This document shows, piece by piece, positions 26,005-36,459 of a stretch of DNA of 64,000 nt (position 1 is its first letter; every line of letters starts with the position of its first letter). The position numbers and the translations under genes were made by a program. The notes below the pieces were generated by a model, which saw nothing but the letters and a program-made list of their open reading frames with translations, was not told the DNA's origin and did not search any database. The DNA is from Rhizobiaceae bacterium (GTDB taxonomy: Bacteria > Pseudomonadota > Alphaproteobacteria > Rhizobiales > Rhizobiaceae). The DNA lies in contig JAHBYZ010000004.1 of assembly GCA_019635695.1 (NCBI GenBank), forward strand, positions 1 through 64,000, read 5' to 3'.

Positions 26005-26462
26005 GAGGCCAGCGCGCGGGGCGCCAGTTCCTCAATGCCAAGCAGGCTGCGCATGGATGGCCGCGCCTTCACGAGATCGTCGATCGTATAGCTCGCCAGC
26101 ACATCGAAGAATGCGCCCAGCGCTTTGCGCAGCGCTTCGTTCAGGGCGCAGGAGTCGACCAGGGGGCATTCCGCCGCGTCGCTCTCGAAGCACTCCGCCA
26201 TGGCGAAGTTCTCTTCGGTGACCCGAACGACTTCCAGCAGCGTGATGTCGGTCGCGGCGCGGCCCAGTCGCACGCCGCCATTGCGGCCGCGAACCGTCTC
26301 GACCAGCCCATTTTCGACCAGCGGCTGCAGTATCTTGAACAGGAACAGTTCCGACACAGTGTAGGCGGCGGCGATCTCGGGGATGCGGGAGAGTCGCCCG
26401 TGGTTGGCCGCGCAATACATCAGGATGCGGATCGCGTAGTTTGTCTGGCGGGTCAGCCGCAT
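26001..26462 (-). CDS. rirA: Iron-responsive Rrf2-family regulator RirA
   Basis: A 153-residue transcription factor. It has a winged helix (MRLTRQTNYAIRILMYCA, and RIPEIAAAYTVSELFLFKIL) and cysteines at 91, 99 and 105 (C-X7-C-X5-C), the exact spacing of the RirA iron-sulfur cluster site. RirA represses iron and haem uptake genes in iron-replete rhizobia. The ATG at 26462 gives the standard N-terminus; the longer form from 26528 would read through the putative operator. It is convergent with hmuV and overlaps it by four bases. Its upstream region holds candidate Irr and RirA boxes. Confidence 0.95.
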   Translation of the reverse strand: MRLTRQTNYAIRILMYCAANHGRLSRIPEIAAAYTVSELFLFKILQPLVENGLVETVRGRNGGVRLGRAATDITLLEVVRVTEENFAMAECFESDAAECPLVDSCALNEALRKALGAFFDVLASYTIDDLVKARPSMRSLLGIEELAPRALAS

Positions 26463-26501
26463 GGGAACCTCGTCTCGAATGGCTCCGAATATGGCCGATA
26501 G

Positions 26502-26518
26502 TTTAGAACAATTCCAGA
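26502..26518 (-). promoter_or_regulatory. Candidate Irr box (ICE) upstream of rirA
   Basis: TTTAGAA-CAA-TTCCAGA matches the inverted repeat TTTAGAA-N3-TTCTAAA bound by Irr at the first seven positions and at five of seven in the second arm. It is 40 bases upstream of the rirA start. Irr repression of rirA under low iron is established in Agrobacterium and Rhizobium, which fits this site. Confidence 0.6.
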
Positions 26519-26535
26519 GATTTTCCACCTTATTT

Positions 26536-26550
26536 TGAGTGATTCATTCA
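26536..26550. promoter_or_regulatory. Candidate RirA box near rirA promoter
   Basis: The sequence TGAGTGATTCATTCA fits TGA-N9-TCA and is close to a full palindrome (TGA-r-TGA-w-TCA-y-TCA). It is 74 bases upstream of rirA and 95 bases upstream of the divergent DUF445 gene, so it could serve rirA autoregulation or the neighbour. Confidence 0.45.
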
Positions 26551-26644
26551 AGTTTTATGCTGCTGCCCTCGGGCCGTCCCCGATTGCGCCGGGGCGCCTG
26601 CTTTCCTACCTCAGCGCCATGACGATGCGGCCGTCCGATATCCC

Positions 26645-27931
26645 ATGAATGAGTCCCTGACCCTGAACACCGAGGCCGCCACCGACCGCGCGGCCAAGCT
26701 TGCTGCCTTGCGCCGCACCAAGTTCCTCGCGACGGCGGCGCTGGTCGCATGCGTGGCCTTGTTCCTGCTGGCACGGGCGTTCCAGTCGCAGGTGCCAGCC
26801 CTCGCCCTTGTCGCAGCCTTCTTCGAGGCGGCGGCGATCGGCGGCATCGCCGACTGGTATGCCGTCGTGGCGCTGTTTCGCCGGCCGCTTGGCCTGCCGA
26901 TCCCGCACACGGCCATCATCCCGCGCAACCAGGACCGCATAGCCGACAATCTCGGCCGCTTCATCGAGAACAACTTCCTGTCGTCCGAGCCGGTCAGGGC
27001 GCGGCTGCGGGAGATCGATTTCGCCGCTCTGGTGGCAGACTGGCTTTCCGATTCGCGCCGGGCTCAAGGGCTTTCCGCCTATGTGGCTAAGATGACGCCC
27101 CAGATGCTCGGTGCGGTCGAGGGCTCCGGCCTCTCGTCCTTCGCAACCCAGAAGGTCGGCGAGCAGCTCGATCGAATCCGGCTGGCGCCGCTGGCCGCAG
27201 GGCTGCTGTCCACGCTGACCGAGGACGGCCGCCACCAGCGTCTGCTCGACCACCTGCTCGGAATGTTCGGACGCTTCCTTGCCGACGAGCAGGCGCAGGC
27301 GACCTTGCGCGACCGCATCCGCGAGGAGCTTCCCACGCTTGCCAATCTGTTCCGCGCCGACGCCTATCTGCTGAAGAAGATCGTCAATTCCGCCGGCGTG
27401 CTGGTCGAGGAGGTGAGGGCCGATGCCGAACACCCGATCCGTCGCGAGTTCGACCGCTTCGTCGGCGATTTCGTCGCCGATCTGCGCGATTCGCCCGAGC
27501 TTGCGGATCGCGCCGAAAAGCTGAAGCGCGACCTGCTCATGCGGCCGGAGGTCTCTGCCCTTGGCGGGGAACTTTGGACCGGCCTGCGCGCCTATATCGA
27601 GGCCGAAGCGTCGGATCCCGACTCACGCCTGCGAGCGCGCCTTGCCGATCTCTTCGTCTCGGCCGGCCGGCAACTGGCGGCCGACGCGGCCGTGCGCGCC
27701 GACATGAACGAGGGCTTCGTCGTCGCCATCGCTTCGTTCGTGGAAGCGCGCAAGGGCGAGGTAGCGCGCTTCGTGTCCGACCAGGTCAAGGCGTGGGATC
27801 TCGGCCAGTTGGTCGAAGTGCTGGAAATCAATGTCGGCCGCGACCTGCAGTACATTCGCTTCAACGGCATGATCGTCGGCGGCGTCGCCGGCCTGCTGTT
27901 GCATGTCGGCGAGCGCCTGCTCTTCCACTGA
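26645..27931 (+). CDS. DUF445 (YjiN-like) membrane-anchored protein
   Basis: A 428-residue protein of the DUF445 family. An N-terminal hydrophobic segment (FLATAALVACVALFLLARAF) and GGIADWYAVVALFRRPLGLP, the family hallmark, are followed by a long helical soluble region. A second hydrophobic segment (FNGMIVGGVAGLLLHVGERL) ends the protein, giving two membrane passes with a large helical domain between them. The function of the family is not settled. It is divergent from rirA and shares its control region of about 180 bases; an iron link is possible but not shown. Confidence 0.85.
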   Translation: MNESLTLNTEAATDRAAKLAALRRTKFLATAALVACVALFLLARAFQSQVPALALVAAFFEAAAIGGIADWYAVVALFRRPLGLPIPHTAIIPRNQDRIADNLGRFIENNFLSSEPVRARLREIDFAALVADWLSDSRRAQGLSAYVAKMTPQMLGAVEGSGLSSFATQKVGEQLDRIRLAPLAAGLLSTLTEDGRHQRLLDHLLGMFGRFLADEQAQATLRDRIREELPTLANLFRADAYLLKKIVNSAGVLVEEVRADAEHPIRREFDRFVGDFVADLRDSPELADRAEKLKRDLLMRPEVSALGGELWTGLRAYIEAEASDPDSRLRARLADLFVSAGRQLAADAAVRADMNEGFVVAIASFVEARKGEVARFVSDQVKAWDLGQLVEVLEINVGRDLQYIRFNGMIVGGVAGLLLHVGERLLFH

Positions 27932-27979
27932 AGCGGCCTCGCGTCCTAGTCTCGCCGCAGAACGGACCGGGAGGGGACC

Positions 27980-29245
27980 ATGACCGACGCCACGCCGCTT
28001 TCGCCTGGCCCGGGACGCACGCGGCAGACGGAGATCTTCGTGACCGGCGCGGGCGGTCGCCGGCCGCTGGTTCCGGTCGCTCCCGCCGCGCTCGAAGCTG
28101 CCGCTGCCGCGAAGATGAGCGCGGAGGCCGCCGCCTACGTCATCGGCGGCGCCGGCATGGAATCGACCATGGCCGCAAACCGCGCCGCCTTCGACCGCCG
28201 CCGGCTCGTGCCGCGCGTCCTCGCCGATGTGTCGCGCCGGGATCTTTCCGTCGAACTCTTCGGCAGGCGCCACGCAGCGCCGCTGCTGCTCGCGCCGATC
28301 GGGGTTCTGGAACTCGCCCATCGCGAAGCCGACCTCGCGGTGGCGCGCGCCGCCGCAACCGAGGGCGTCGGCTATGTCTTTTCCAACCAGGCCTCGGTGC
28401 CGATGGAGGATTGCGCCGCCGCGATGGGCACGGCGCCGCGCTGGTTCCAGCTTTATTGGTCGAGCGACGACGATTTCGTCCGCTCGCTGCTGTCGCGCGC
28501 GGAGAAAGCCGGCTGCGAGGCGGTCGTGCTGACGCTCGACACGACGCTGCTCGGCTGGCGCCCGCGCGACCTGGATCTCGGCTATCTGCCGTTCCTGCGC
28601 GGCATGGGTTTGGCGCAGTACCTCTCCGATCCCGTTTTCCGTGCCGCGCTGCCGGCTTCGCCGCCAGACACGGGCTTCAAACCCAGGGGCGCAGGTATCC
28701 TGGCGACCGCCGCAAGTCTCGTGCGCATCGGCCGCCGCCACGGCCTGTCGCTCGGGCGCATGCGCGCCGCTGCTGCGCATTTCACAGCCACCTATTCACG
28801 GCCCAACCTGCGCTGGGCGGACGTCGAGCGCCTGCGCGGCATGACGAGGCTGCCGATCCTGCTCAAGGGAGTGCGCCATCCCGACGACGCCCGCCGCGCT
28901 GCCGCCGCCGGCGTCGACGGACTGGTGGTCTCCAACCATGGCGGCCGGCAGGTGGACGGCGAGGCTGGCACGCTGGACCTGCTACCGGCCGTCGTGGCGG
29001 CCGCCGGCGGCATGCCCGTCTTGCTCGATTCAGGGGTCCGCACGGGCACCGACGTGGCCAGGGCGCTGGCGCTCGGCGCACGCGCCGTGCTGCTCGGCCG
29101 GCCCTATGTCTACGGCCTGGCGTTGAGCGGCGAGACCGGCGTCCGCGAGGTGATCCGCAATGTAGTCGCCGAGCTCGATCTCACTCTCGCGCTGTGTGGG
29201 ATCACATCGGTCGCGGATCTCGGACCGCACATTTTCGCGGACTGA
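27980..29245 (+). CDS. FMN-dependent alpha-hydroxy-acid oxidising protein
   Basis: A 421-residue TIM-barrel flavoprotein of the lactate dehydrogenase/glycolate oxidase/lactate monooxygenase family. The catalytic His and substrate-binding Arg are in [11 protein letters not shown]. The FMN phosphate site is in [20 protein letters not shown], followed by [15 protein letters not shown]. The N-terminal [20 protein letters not shown] replaces the usual YxxGGA region and resembles lactate 2-monooxygenase. The substrate (lactate or another 2-hydroxy acid) is not determined. The gene starts 48 bases after the DUF445 gene, with GGGAGGGG just ahead of the ATG. Confidence 0.87.
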   Translation: MTDATPLSPGPGRTRQTEIFVTGAGGRRPLVPVAPAALEAAAAAKMSAEAAAYVIGGAGMESTMAANRAAFDRRRLVPRVLADVSRRDLSVELFGRRHAAPLLLAPIGVLELAHREADLAVARAAATEGVGYVFSNQASVPMEDCAAAMGTAPRWFQLYWSSDDDFVRSLLSRAEKAGCEAVVLTLDTTLLGWRPRDLDLGYLPFLRGMGLAQYLSDPVFRAALPASPPDTGFKPRGAGILATAASLVRIGRRHGLSLGRMRAAAAHFTATYSRPNLRWADVERLRGMTRLPILLKGVRHPDDARRAAAAGVDGLVVSNHGGRQVDGEAGTLDLLPAVVAAAGGMPVLLDSGVRTGTDVARALALGARAVLLGRPYVYGLALSGETGVREVIRNVVAELDLTLALCGITSVADLGPHIFAD

Positions 29246-29346
29246 GATTTTTCTCGGCCGCGCTGTCGGCCGGTCACATGCCGCGTCGTCCTCTGGACAT
29301 CCGGACCGGCACCGTCGGCCCCGGAAAGACCCGAGAGGAGACGCAC

Positions 29347-30285
29347 ATGCTGCGCCGGACCCTTCTAGCCCTTGCCGCCGCGACGGCGCTCGTCGCCGCA
29401 TTGCCAGCAACCCACGCCGAGGAGACAGCCATGAACGCCGAGACCAAGCCAACGCTCGTCAAGAGCGGCCACGTGGCCGCCAACGGACTGAGCTACTATT
29501 ACGAGATCCATGGGCAGGGCGAGCCGCTGCTGCTGCTCCATGGCGGGCTCGGTTCCATCGACATGTTCGGGCCGGTGCTGCCGGCGCTCGCCGCGGGCCG
29601 CAAGGTCATCGCCGTCGACCTGCACGGCCACGGCCGCACGGCGCTCGGCGACCGCAGCATCAATCTGCCGGACATCGGTGACGACCTGGCGGTCGTGCTC
29701 GACGGCCTCGGCGAAAGAAAGGTCGACGTGCTCGGCTATTCGTTCGGCGGCGGCGCGGCCTTCCGCCTGGCGGTGCAGCATCCGGACCGCGTGCGCCGGC
29801 TGGCGCTGGTTTCGGCGGGTTTTGCCGCCAACGGCTTCTATGCCGAGATGCGGCCGCAGCAGGCTCAGGTCAGCGGCGCGGCGGCCGAGTTCATGCGTGA
29901 CACGCCGATGTACCGGTCCTACATGGCGGTCGCGCCCAATCCCGAGGAGTTCCCGAAGCTGCTCGACAACATGGGCGCCATGATGCGTAAGGACTACGAC
30001 TGGTCGGAGGATGCTAAGAAGCTTGCGATGCCTGTGATGATCGTGTTCGGCGACAGCGACATGTACCGGCCCGAGCACATCGTCGAGTTCTACCAGTTGC
30101 TCGGCGGCGGCCTGCGCGACGCCGGATGGAACCGCGAAACGATGGCGAAGAACCGGCTGGCGATCATCCCCAACCGTACGCATTACGATATTTTCTTCTC
30201 GCAGCCGCTGGTCGAGGCGGTGTTGCCGTTCCTGAACGGCGAGGACAAGCCGAAGGACTGGAACGACGTCGTCAAGGGCGGCTGA
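29347..30285 (+). CDS. Secreted alpha/beta hydrolase
   Basis: A 312-residue hydrolase with a signal peptide (LLALAAATALVAALPATHAE). The oxyanion strand reads LLLLHGGLGS, the nucleophile elbow is LGYSFGGG with Ser132, the acid is likely the Asp in VFGDSDMY, and the base is His in NRTHYDIF. It should act in the periplasm on an ester or a similar bond; the substrate is unknown. The start at 29347 has GAGGAG six bases upstream. A much longer frame upstream in the same phase is antisense-like noise over the two preceding genes. Confidence 0.85.
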   Translation: MLRRTLLALAAATALVAALPATHAEETAMNAETKPTLVKSGHVAANGLSYYYEIHGQGEPLLLLHGGLGSIDMFGPVLPALAAGRKVIAVDLHGHGRTALGDRSINLPDIGDDLAVVLDGLGERKVDVLGYSFGGGAAFRLAVQHPDRVRRLALVSAGFAANGFYAEMRPQQAQVSGAAAEFMRDTPMYRSYMAVAPNPEEFPKLLDNMGAMMRKDYDWSEDAKKLAMPVMIVFGDSDMYRPEHIVEFYQLLGGGLRDAGWNRETMAKNRLAIIPNRTHYDIFFSQPLVEAVLPFLNGEDKPKDWNDVVKGG

Positions 30286-30357
30286 CCGCGCAGGATGCGC
30301 GCCGGCAGCTCCGGCGCGGGTTTATTCCTGCCGGCTTTGCGCTATCGTACGCGCCGC

Positions 30358-31587
30358 ATGTCGTTCCCGGCCTTCCTTCGCGACAACGCCCGCTGGCTGG
30401 CTGGCGGGTTCCTGCTCACCTACTTCTCGTCGTTCGGCCAGACCTTCTTTATCTCGCTGTCGGCAGCCGACATCCGCACCGAATACGGCCTGAGCCACGG
30501 TCAGTTCGGCACCATCTACATGGTCGCCACGCTCGCCGCGGCGTTCGTGCTGCCGGCGCTCGGCGCCCTCATCGACCGGCACACGATCCGCCGCATGGCG
30601 GTGATCGTCATCCCCGTTCTGGCGCTCGCCTGCGTGGCGATGTGGCTCTCCACCAGCCTGCCGCTGCTCGTGTTCGTGATCTTCCTGATGCGCCTGTTCG
30701 GGCAGGGCATGATGAACCAGAATGCGTTCACCGCCGCCGGCCGCTGGTTCGTTGCCCGGCGCGGCACGGCGATGGCGGTCACCGCAATCGGCCTCAACGC
30801 CGGTGAGGCCACGCTCCCCTTCATTTTCGTGCTGCTCATCGGCGAGGTCGGCTGGCGGGCAAGCTGGCTGGTGGCGGCCGGCGCCCTCGTTTTTGTCGCG
30901 CTCCCCCTGATCGCGGCCCTGCTTGCCGTTGAACGCATTCCGGGCGGCCGGGAAACGAGTTCCGCCGCCGGCGCAACGCGCGACTGGACGGCGCGCGAAG
31001 TCTCCCGAGATCCCTATTTTTATGTCGCGCTGGCCGGCGTCGTAACGGTCAGCTTCGTCGGCACGTCGGTGTTCTTCCACCAGGTTCATCTGGTCGGATC
31101 GCGAGGCTGGTCGCTGGAGGTCTTCGCAGCGTCCTTTACCGTCATGGCGCTGACCACGGTCACCTGTTCGCTGATCTCCGGCCGGCTCGTCGACCGCTTC
31201 TCGGCGGTACGCATGATGCCCGCCTTCATACTGCCGCTCGCCATCGGCTGCCTGATTCTCGGGTTCGTGGCGCACCTGTGGGCGGCGTTCGTCTTCATGG
31301 CCCTGCTGGGCATCAGCTACGGCTTCGCCAACACGATCTTCGGCGCGTTGTGGCCGGAAGTCTACGGAACCGCTGCGATTGGCGCGATCCGCGGCCGCGC
31401 CGTGGCCATCATGGTATTCGCCACGGCGGCCGGTCCAGGCCTCACCGGCTTTCTGCTCGACCGTGGCGTGACCTTGCCGGCGCAGATCGTCGGTATGGGG
31501 TTCTACGGCTTCTTCGCCTGCGGGCTGATGGTCGTCGCTTCCCGAGCCTTCCGTGCGCGCCTTGATCGCGGCGCGGCGGCGCGCTAG
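30358..31587 (+). CDS. Major facilitator superfamily transporter
   Basis: A 409-residue permease with about twelve membrane helices. Its N-terminus reads WLAGGFLLTYFSSFGQTFFI. The MFS loop motif between helices 2 and 3 is seen as GALIDRHTIRRM, and a similar loop comes after helix 8 as GRLVDRFSAVRMMP. The family resembles oxalate:formate-like and YbjJ-like MFS exporters, but the substrate is not evident. The start is the ATG at 30358; the upstream in-frame ATG at 30295 gives a non-membrane leader. It is followed by gltX after nine bases. Confidence 0.85.
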   Translation: MSFPAFLRDNARWLAGGFLLTYFSSFGQTFFISLSAADIRTEYGLSHGQFGTIYMVATLAAAFVLPALGALIDRHTIRRMAVIVIPVLALACVAMWLSTSLPLLVFVIFLMRLFGQGMMNQNAFTAAGRWFVARRGTAMAVTAIGLNAGEATLPFIFVLLIGEVGWRASWLVAAGALVFVALPLIAALLAVERIPGGRETSSAAGATRDWTAREVSRDPYFYVALAGVVTVSFVGTSVFFHQVHLVGSRGWSLEVFAASFTVMALTTVTCSLISGRLVDRFSAVRMMPAFILPLAIGCLILGFVAHLWAAFVFMALLGISYGFANTIFGALWPEVYGTAAIGAIRGRAVAIMVFATAAGPGLTGFLLDRGVTLPAQIVGMGFYGFFACGLMVVASRAFRARLDRGAAAR

Positions 31588-31596
31588 TCCGCGTCC

Positions 31597-32982
31597 ATGT
31601 CATCAGTCAGGGTCCGCTTCGCCCCGTCGCCGACGGGCGCGATCCACATCGGCAATGCGCGCACCGCGCTGTTCAACTGGCTCTTCGCGCGTCAGCGCAA
31701 TGGCCATTTCACTTTGCGGTTCGACGACACCGATACAGCGCGTTCGACCCGCGCCTTCGCCGACGGCATCGAGCGCGACCTCGAATGGCTCGGCATCGAG
31801 CCCGACGCGATGTTCCGTCAGTCGGACCGCCTCGCGTTCTACGAAGCCGCCGCGGCGAAGCTCAAGGCGGCCGGGCTGCTCTATGCCTGCTACGAAACAC
31901 CGGAGGAGCTGGAACTGCGCCGCAAGGTGCTGCTGTCGCGACGGCTGCCGCCTGTCTACGGCCGCGAGGCTTTGCAGCTGACCGATGCCGACCGCGCGCG
32001 GCTGGAAGGCGAGGGCAGGCGGCCGCACTGGCGCTTCCTGCTGCCCAATTTCGATGGCGATCCGGTCGCGCCGCGGCGCACCGAGATACGCTGGGACGAT
32101 CTTTGCCGCGGACCGCAGCTCGTCGACCTCGCCTCGCTCTCCGACCCGGTGCTGGTGCGCGAGGACGGCAGCTTCCTCTACACCTTCACCTCTGTCGTGG
32201 ACGACGCCGAGACCGGTGTCACCCACATCATCCGCGGCGAGGATCACGTCACCAACACCGGCGTTCAGACCGCGTTGTTCCGCGCGCTTGGCGCCGAGCC
32301 GCCGGCCTTCGGCCACCACAATCTGCTGACGACGGCGACCGGCGAGGGCCTGTCGAAGCGCACCGGCGCGCTCTCGATTGCATCGCTGCGCCAGCAGGGC
32401 ATCGAACCGATGGCTGTGGCCTCGCTCGCCGTGCTGACGGGCAGTTCGGAAAACGTGTCGGCGGCGCGCGATATGGCAGAACTTGCCGAACGCTTCGATC
32501 TCGCGGCGACCTCGAAGGGGGCCGCGAAGTTCGATCCCGCCGACCTGATTGCCCTTAACCGCGCGCTGCTGCGCGATATGCCGTTCGAGGCTGCCGAGGG
32601 CCAGCTCGCCGTGCTGGGCGTCTCCGGGCCGACGGCCGAGCCGCTATGGCTTGCCGTTCGAGGCAACCTCGACCGCGTCGCCGACGCAGCGGTCTGGTGG
32701 GCCGTGATCCAGGGCAACGGCCCGCGCGACGCGGTTGCGGCCGACGATGTCGATTTCGTCCGTGCCGCCTTTGACCTGCTACCGCCGGAATCGTCAGACA
32801 GGCCGTGGGACCGGACCACCTTCAAGGCATGGGTGGAGACAGTGAAGGCCGCCACGGGCCGCGGCGGCAAGGCGCTGTTCCACCCGCTGCGGCTGGCGCT
32901 TACCGGATTTCCCGCCGGGCCGGAGCTCGCAGATCTATTGCCGCTTCTGGGTCGGGCAGGAACGCTGGCCCGACGACCCTGA
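31597..32982 (+). CDS. gltX: Glutamyl-tRNA synthetase
   Basis: A 461-residue class I aminoacyl-tRNA synthetase. The HIGH-type motif is [20 protein letters not shown], and the KMSKS-type motif is [17 protein letters not shown] helical anticodon-binding domain follows ([20 protein letters not shown], then [10 protein letters not shown]). It charges tRNA-Glu and, in many alphaproteobacteria, also tRNA-Gln for later amidation. Rhizobiales often carry two gltX copies; this one looks like the shorter paralogue. Its last 83 bases overlap the end of the convergent DUF2865 gene. Confidence 0.94.
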   Translation: MSSVRVRFAPSPTGAIHIGNARTALFNWLFARQRNGHFTLRFDDTDTARSTRAFADGIERDLEWLGIEPDAMFRQSDRLAFYEAAAAKLKAAGLLYACYETPEELELRRKVLLSRRLPPVYGREALQLTDADRARLEGEGRRPHWRFLLPNFDGDPVAPRRTEIRWDDLCRGPQLVDLASLSDPVLVREDGSFLYTFTSVVDDAETGVTHIIRGEDHVTNTGVQTALFRALGAEPPAFGHHNLLTTATGEGLSKRTGALSIASLRQQGIEPMAVASLAVLTGSSENVSAARDMAELAERFDLAATSKGAAKFDPADLIALNRALLRDMPFEAAEGQLAVLGVSGPTAEPLWLAVRGNLDRVADAAVWWAVIQGNGPRDAVAADDVDFVRAAFDLLPPESSDRPWDRTTFKAWVETVKAATGRGGKALFHPLRLALTGFPAGPELADLLPLLGRAGTLARRP

Positions 32983-34042
32983 CGACCCGTTCGGCAGTGC
33001 CGCCATTGATCGAGGCAACCGGCATGGGCTCGGGTTCGGGTTCGGCGAGCAGCTTCTTGAGCGCGGCGACATCGAGGCCGCCTCCGCGATTGGCCGCGGT
33101 CTCCGCGTCTTCGGCCATGTCGGGGCGTGCCGCTGGCGACGGTGGCACGATCTCCACCGGCTCGTCGCTGTCCTGATCGAAGCCGGCGACGATCGAATAG
33201 TCCTGAGGCACGCCGCAACCGCATTGTGCCGGTCGGGAGAAATTCTGCTTGCGATAGTCGAAGGCGGTCGGCAGGTCGGCATAGGGGGTACCCGTCGCCG
33301 CCGACACCATCTGCTCCGACTCCTCGCTGGGCACCCGATGATGGTAAAGCGCCGTCTCCGTCCCTGGGCACATGGCCGCGCACGCCTTGGTGTCGCGATC
33401 GAAATCGCCGCGCGTGGAGGAGTAGGAGATCGGGAAATAGTAGCCGTCGCAGGTGCGCACGCACAGCGTGCGGAAGCTGCCGCCGGCCCAGCGCGTGCCG
33501 GTTTCCTCGTCGTCCGTGAAGCTGTCGCTGTCCGCCGTGTAGGGGTCTTCGTTGCGGCCGAATAGCCGCTCGAACAGCGTTCCTTCGCGCCGCTCCGCGT
33601 CCCTGCCGCGCCCCGCCGTGCGGCCGCCGTCGCGACAGCCGTTCTCGCGCAGCGACGCCAGAATGCGGGCCTGCTCGCGCTTGCTGTCGCCCTGGCCCCC
33701 GCCGCCGGCCATACTGCCACGCGTCCGTTCGAGATCGGCGAGGTTGTTTTCCATGCGCCTCAATGTCGACTTCACGCCGCTGCATTCGGCGCGGAAGGAG
33801 AAGAAGCCGCAGCCCATGTCACTGAGCTGACCGCGCACGTTCTGGATCTGCCGCTTCTGATCGCCTATCGCCTTGTCGTAGCGGCGCACCTGCCCGCCAG
33901 AGGGTTTGCCCGCGGCCGCAAGCTGACCCTCAAGCTGGCGGCAAAGCGCTGCATTGGCGGAGGCTTCCGCGACGCCCAGGGCCAACAGCCCGAGAACGGC
34001 CGCAGCCAGCCCCGTCATGCGTCGCGAGATCGCGTTCCCCAT
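32900..34042 (-). CDS. DUF2865 secreted protein
   Basis: A 380-residue precursor of the alphaproteobacterial DUF2865 family. After a signal peptide ([20 protein letters not shown]) comes a helical region with conserved cysteines ([23 protein letters not shown]). The central family signature has [20 protein letters not shown], then CAAMCPG and [18 protein letters not shown], with a final [10 protein letters not shown]. The C-terminus is low-complexity. The paired cysteines suggest a disulfide-bonded envelope protein. No function is known. The stop codon lies inside convergent gltX, so the last 27 codons share bases with it. Confidence 0.85.
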   Translation of the reverse strand: MGNAISRRMTGLAAAVLGLLALGVAEASANAALCRQLEGQLAAAGKPSGGQVRRYDKAIGDQKRQIQNVRGQLSDMGCGFFSFRAECSGVKSTLRRMENNLADLERTRGSMAGGGGQGDSKREQARILASLRENGCRDGGRTAGRGRDAERREGTLFERLFGRNEDPYTADSDSFTDDEETGTRWAGGSFRTLCVRTCDGYYFPISYSSTRGDFDRDTKACAAMCPGTETALYHHRVPSEESEQMVSAATGTPYADLPTAFDYRKQNFSRPAQCGCGVPQDYSIVAGFDQDSDEPVEIVPPSPAARPDMAEDAETAANRGGGLDVAALKKLLAEPEPEPMPVASINGGTAERVVRVVGPAFLPDPEAAIDLRAPARREIR

Positions 34043-34127
34043 CGTGCCCGCCCTGCGAATCCAATGCCTTTGGCACGGATTTCGAGTAGCGCGGTCTTGG
34101 TTAACCGGACGTTTACGATGCGGGCGG

Positions 34128-36443
34128 CTACTCGGCCGCCGAGCGCTGCGCGCGCTGGACCGCGCTGGCCACGGCTATTGCCGTCATGTTCACGATTCCG
34201 CGAGACGTGACCGCCGTGGTCAGGATGTGCGCTGGCCGCGCCGCGCCGAGCAGGATCGGCCCGACATGCAGCGCCTCGGTCATCGCAGCCACCGTGGTCA
34301 GCGCGATGTTTGCGGAATCGAGGTTGGGGAAGACCAGCAGATTGGCCTCGCCCTTCAGCGCCGAATGCGGCAGCACCCGCCGCCGCAGCTCTTCCGAAAG
34401 TGCGGTATCGCCATGCATCTCGCCGTCGGCCATCAGTTCGGGCGCCAGTTCGCGCGTCAGCGCGGCCGCCTGCCGCATCTTCATCGCGCCAGGCGACGCG
34501 CGCGAGCCGAAGTCGGAATGCGACAGGAACGCCGCTTTGGGCTCGATGCCGAAGCGCCTGATCTGCTCGGCGGCCAGGATGGTCATCTCCGCCAGTTCTT
34601 CCGGCGTAGGGTCGATGGTCACATGCGTGTCGGTCAGGAATGTCACGCCACGCTGCGAGATCAGCATGGACAGCCCCGACAGGTCGCGCACGCCGTAGCG
34701 GCGGCCGATGATGATGTCGACGTTGCGCAGGTGCTTCTCGTAGCGCCCTTCGAGGCCGCACAACATGGCATCCGCATCGCCGCGCACAACCGCCAGCGCG
34801 CCGATCACCGTCGTGTCGTTGCGCACCATGCCGCGCGCGGCCTCCGGCGTGACCCCGCGCCGGCCGGCGCGCTCGACCAGCAGCTCGACATAGTCGCGGT
34901 AGCGCGGGTCGTCCTCGGGATTGACCAGCTCGAAGTCCGCCCCCGGCCGGATGCGCAGGCCGTAGCGCTTGAGGCGCGTCTCCACCACGCTCGGGCGGCC
35001 GATCAGGATAGGCTTCGCCAGCCCTTCCTCCAGCACCACCTGCGCGGCGCGCAGCACGCGCTCGTCCTCGCCGTCGGCATAGATCACGCGCTTGGTGCCG
35101 GCCGACTTGGCAGCCGAGAAGATCGGCTTCATCACCAGTCCGGAGCGGAAGACGAAGCGCGTCAGCTTCTCGACATAGGCCTCCACGTCGGCGATGGGCC
35201 GCTTCGCCACGCCCGTCGCCGCCGCGGCCTCCGCCACCGCCGGCGCGATGCGCAGGATGAGCCGTGGATCGAAGGGCGAAGGGATCAGGTAGTCCGGTCC
35301 AAACACCGGCGTCTCGCCCGAATAGGCGCGCGCCGCCACGTCGGAGAATTCTTCACGCGCCAGCGCTGCGATGGCACGCACGGCCGCCTTCTTCATCGGC
35401 TCGTTGATGGCCGTGGCGCCGCAGTCGAGCGCTCCGCGGAAGATGTAGGGGAAGCAGATGACGTTGTTGACCTGGTTGGGGAAGTCCGAGCGCCCGGTGC
35501 AGATCATCGCGTCCGGCCGTGCCGCGCGCGCCACTTCTGGCATGATCTCCGGCGTCGGGTTCGCCAGCGCCAGCACCAGCGGCCTCGGGCCCATATGCTG
35601 GAGCAGTTCCGGCTTGAGCACGCCGGCCGCCGAAAGGCCGAGGAACACGTCGGCGCCGCCGATCACGTCTGCGAGCGTGCGCGCATTGGTGTCCTTGAGG
35701 TAGGGCTCCTTCCAGCGGTCCATTTCCTCGACGCGGCCGCGAAAGGCGACGCCGTGACGGTCGGTCAGCCAGATGTTGGCCGGATCTGCGCCGAGCTCGA
35801 CGAGCAGGTTGAGACAGGCGAGCGCCGCCGCACCGGCCCCGGACGAGACGATCTTCACCTCGGCGAGGTTCTTTCCGGCCAGTTCCAGAGCGTTGAGAAC
35901 CGCGGCGGCCACGATGATCGCGGTGCCGTGCTGGTCATCGTGGAACACCGGAATGCCCATGCGGGCTTTCAGCTGCTCCTCGACCTCAAAGCACTCCGGC
36001 GCCTTGATATCCTCGAGATTGATGCCGCCGAAGGTCGGTTCGAGCGCCGAAATCGTCTCGACCATGCGCTCGATCTGCGGCGCGTCGATTTCGATGTCGA
36101 ACACGTCGATGCCGGCGAACTTCTTGAACAGGACGGCCTTGCCCTCCATCACCGGCTTGGAGGCGAGCGGGCCGATATTGCCGAGGCCCAGCACGGCGGT
36201 GCCGTTGGAGATCACCGCCACGAGATTGGCGCGCGCGGTGTAGTCGGCTGCGGTCTCGGGATCGTCTTGGATGGCGAGGCAGGGGGCTGCAACGCCGGGC
36301 GAGTAGGCGAGGGCGAGGTCGCGCTGGTTGCCCAGCGGCTTCGTCGCCCGCACCTCCAGTTTGCCCGGCGCGGGATGGCGATGGAAGAACAGCGCCTGCT
36401 GCTCGAGATCCGACAGAATCCGTTCTTCCCTGCCTTCGCTCAC
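34128..36443 (-). CDS. maeB: NADP-dependent malic enzyme with phosphotransacetylase-like domain
   Basis: A 771-residue multidomain enzyme. Residues about 1-420 form the malic enzyme ([56 protein letters not shown](P) site [16 protein letters not shown]), which decarboxylates malate to pyruvate. Residues about 440-765 form a phosphotransacetylase-like domain that in such chimeras is regulatory and not catalytic. I used the GTG at 36443, which has GGAGG eight bases upstream, because the longer frame would run into the neighbouring gene. Rhizobia use this enzyme with PEP carboxykinase to make acetyl-CoA from dicarboxylates. Confidence 0.95.
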   Translation of the reverse strand: MSEGREERILSDLEQQALFFHRHPAPGKLEVRATKPLGNQRDLALAYSPGVAAPCLAIQDDPETAADYTARANLVAVISNGTAVLGLGNIGPLASKPVMEGKAVLFKKFAGIDVFDIEIDAPQIERMVETISALEPTFGGINLEDIKAPECFEVEEQLKARMGIPVFHDDQHGTAIIVAAAVLNALELAGKNLAEVKIVSSGAGAAALACLNLLVELGADPANIWLTDRHGVAFRGRVEEMDRWKEPYLKDTNARTLADVIGGADVFLGLSAAGVLKPELLQHMGPRPLVLALANPTPEIMPEVARAARPDAMICTGRSDFPNQVNNVICFPYIFRGALDCGATAINEPMKKAAVRAIAALAREEFSDVAARAYSGETPVFGPDYLIPSPFDPRLILRIAPAVAEAAAATGVAKRPIADVEAYVEKLTRFVFRSGLVMKPIFSAAKSAGTKRVIYADGEDERVLRAAQVVLEEGLAKPILIGRPSVVETRLKRYGLRIRPGADFELVNPEDDPRYRDYVELLVERAGRRGVTPEAARGMVRNDTTVIGALAVVRGDADAMLCGLEGRYEKHLRNVDIIIGRRYGVRDLSGLSMLISQRGVTFLTDTHVTIDPTPEELAEMTILAAEQIRRFGIEPKAAFLSHSDFGSRASPGAMKMRQAAALTRELAPELMADGEMHGDTALSEELRRRVLPHSALKGEANLLVFPNLDSANIALTTVAAMTEALHVGPILLGAARPAHILTTAVTSRGIVNMTAIAVASAVQRAQRSAAE

Positions 36444-36459
36444 CGCTTGTCGCCTCCCG

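Noticed and set aside
27574..30285. 903-codon frame that would make a giant fusion to the alpha/beta hydrolase
   Set aside because: The first 590 codons overlap the DUF445 and hydroxy-acid oxidase genes in another phase. A ribosome site and a signal peptide mark the true start at 29347.
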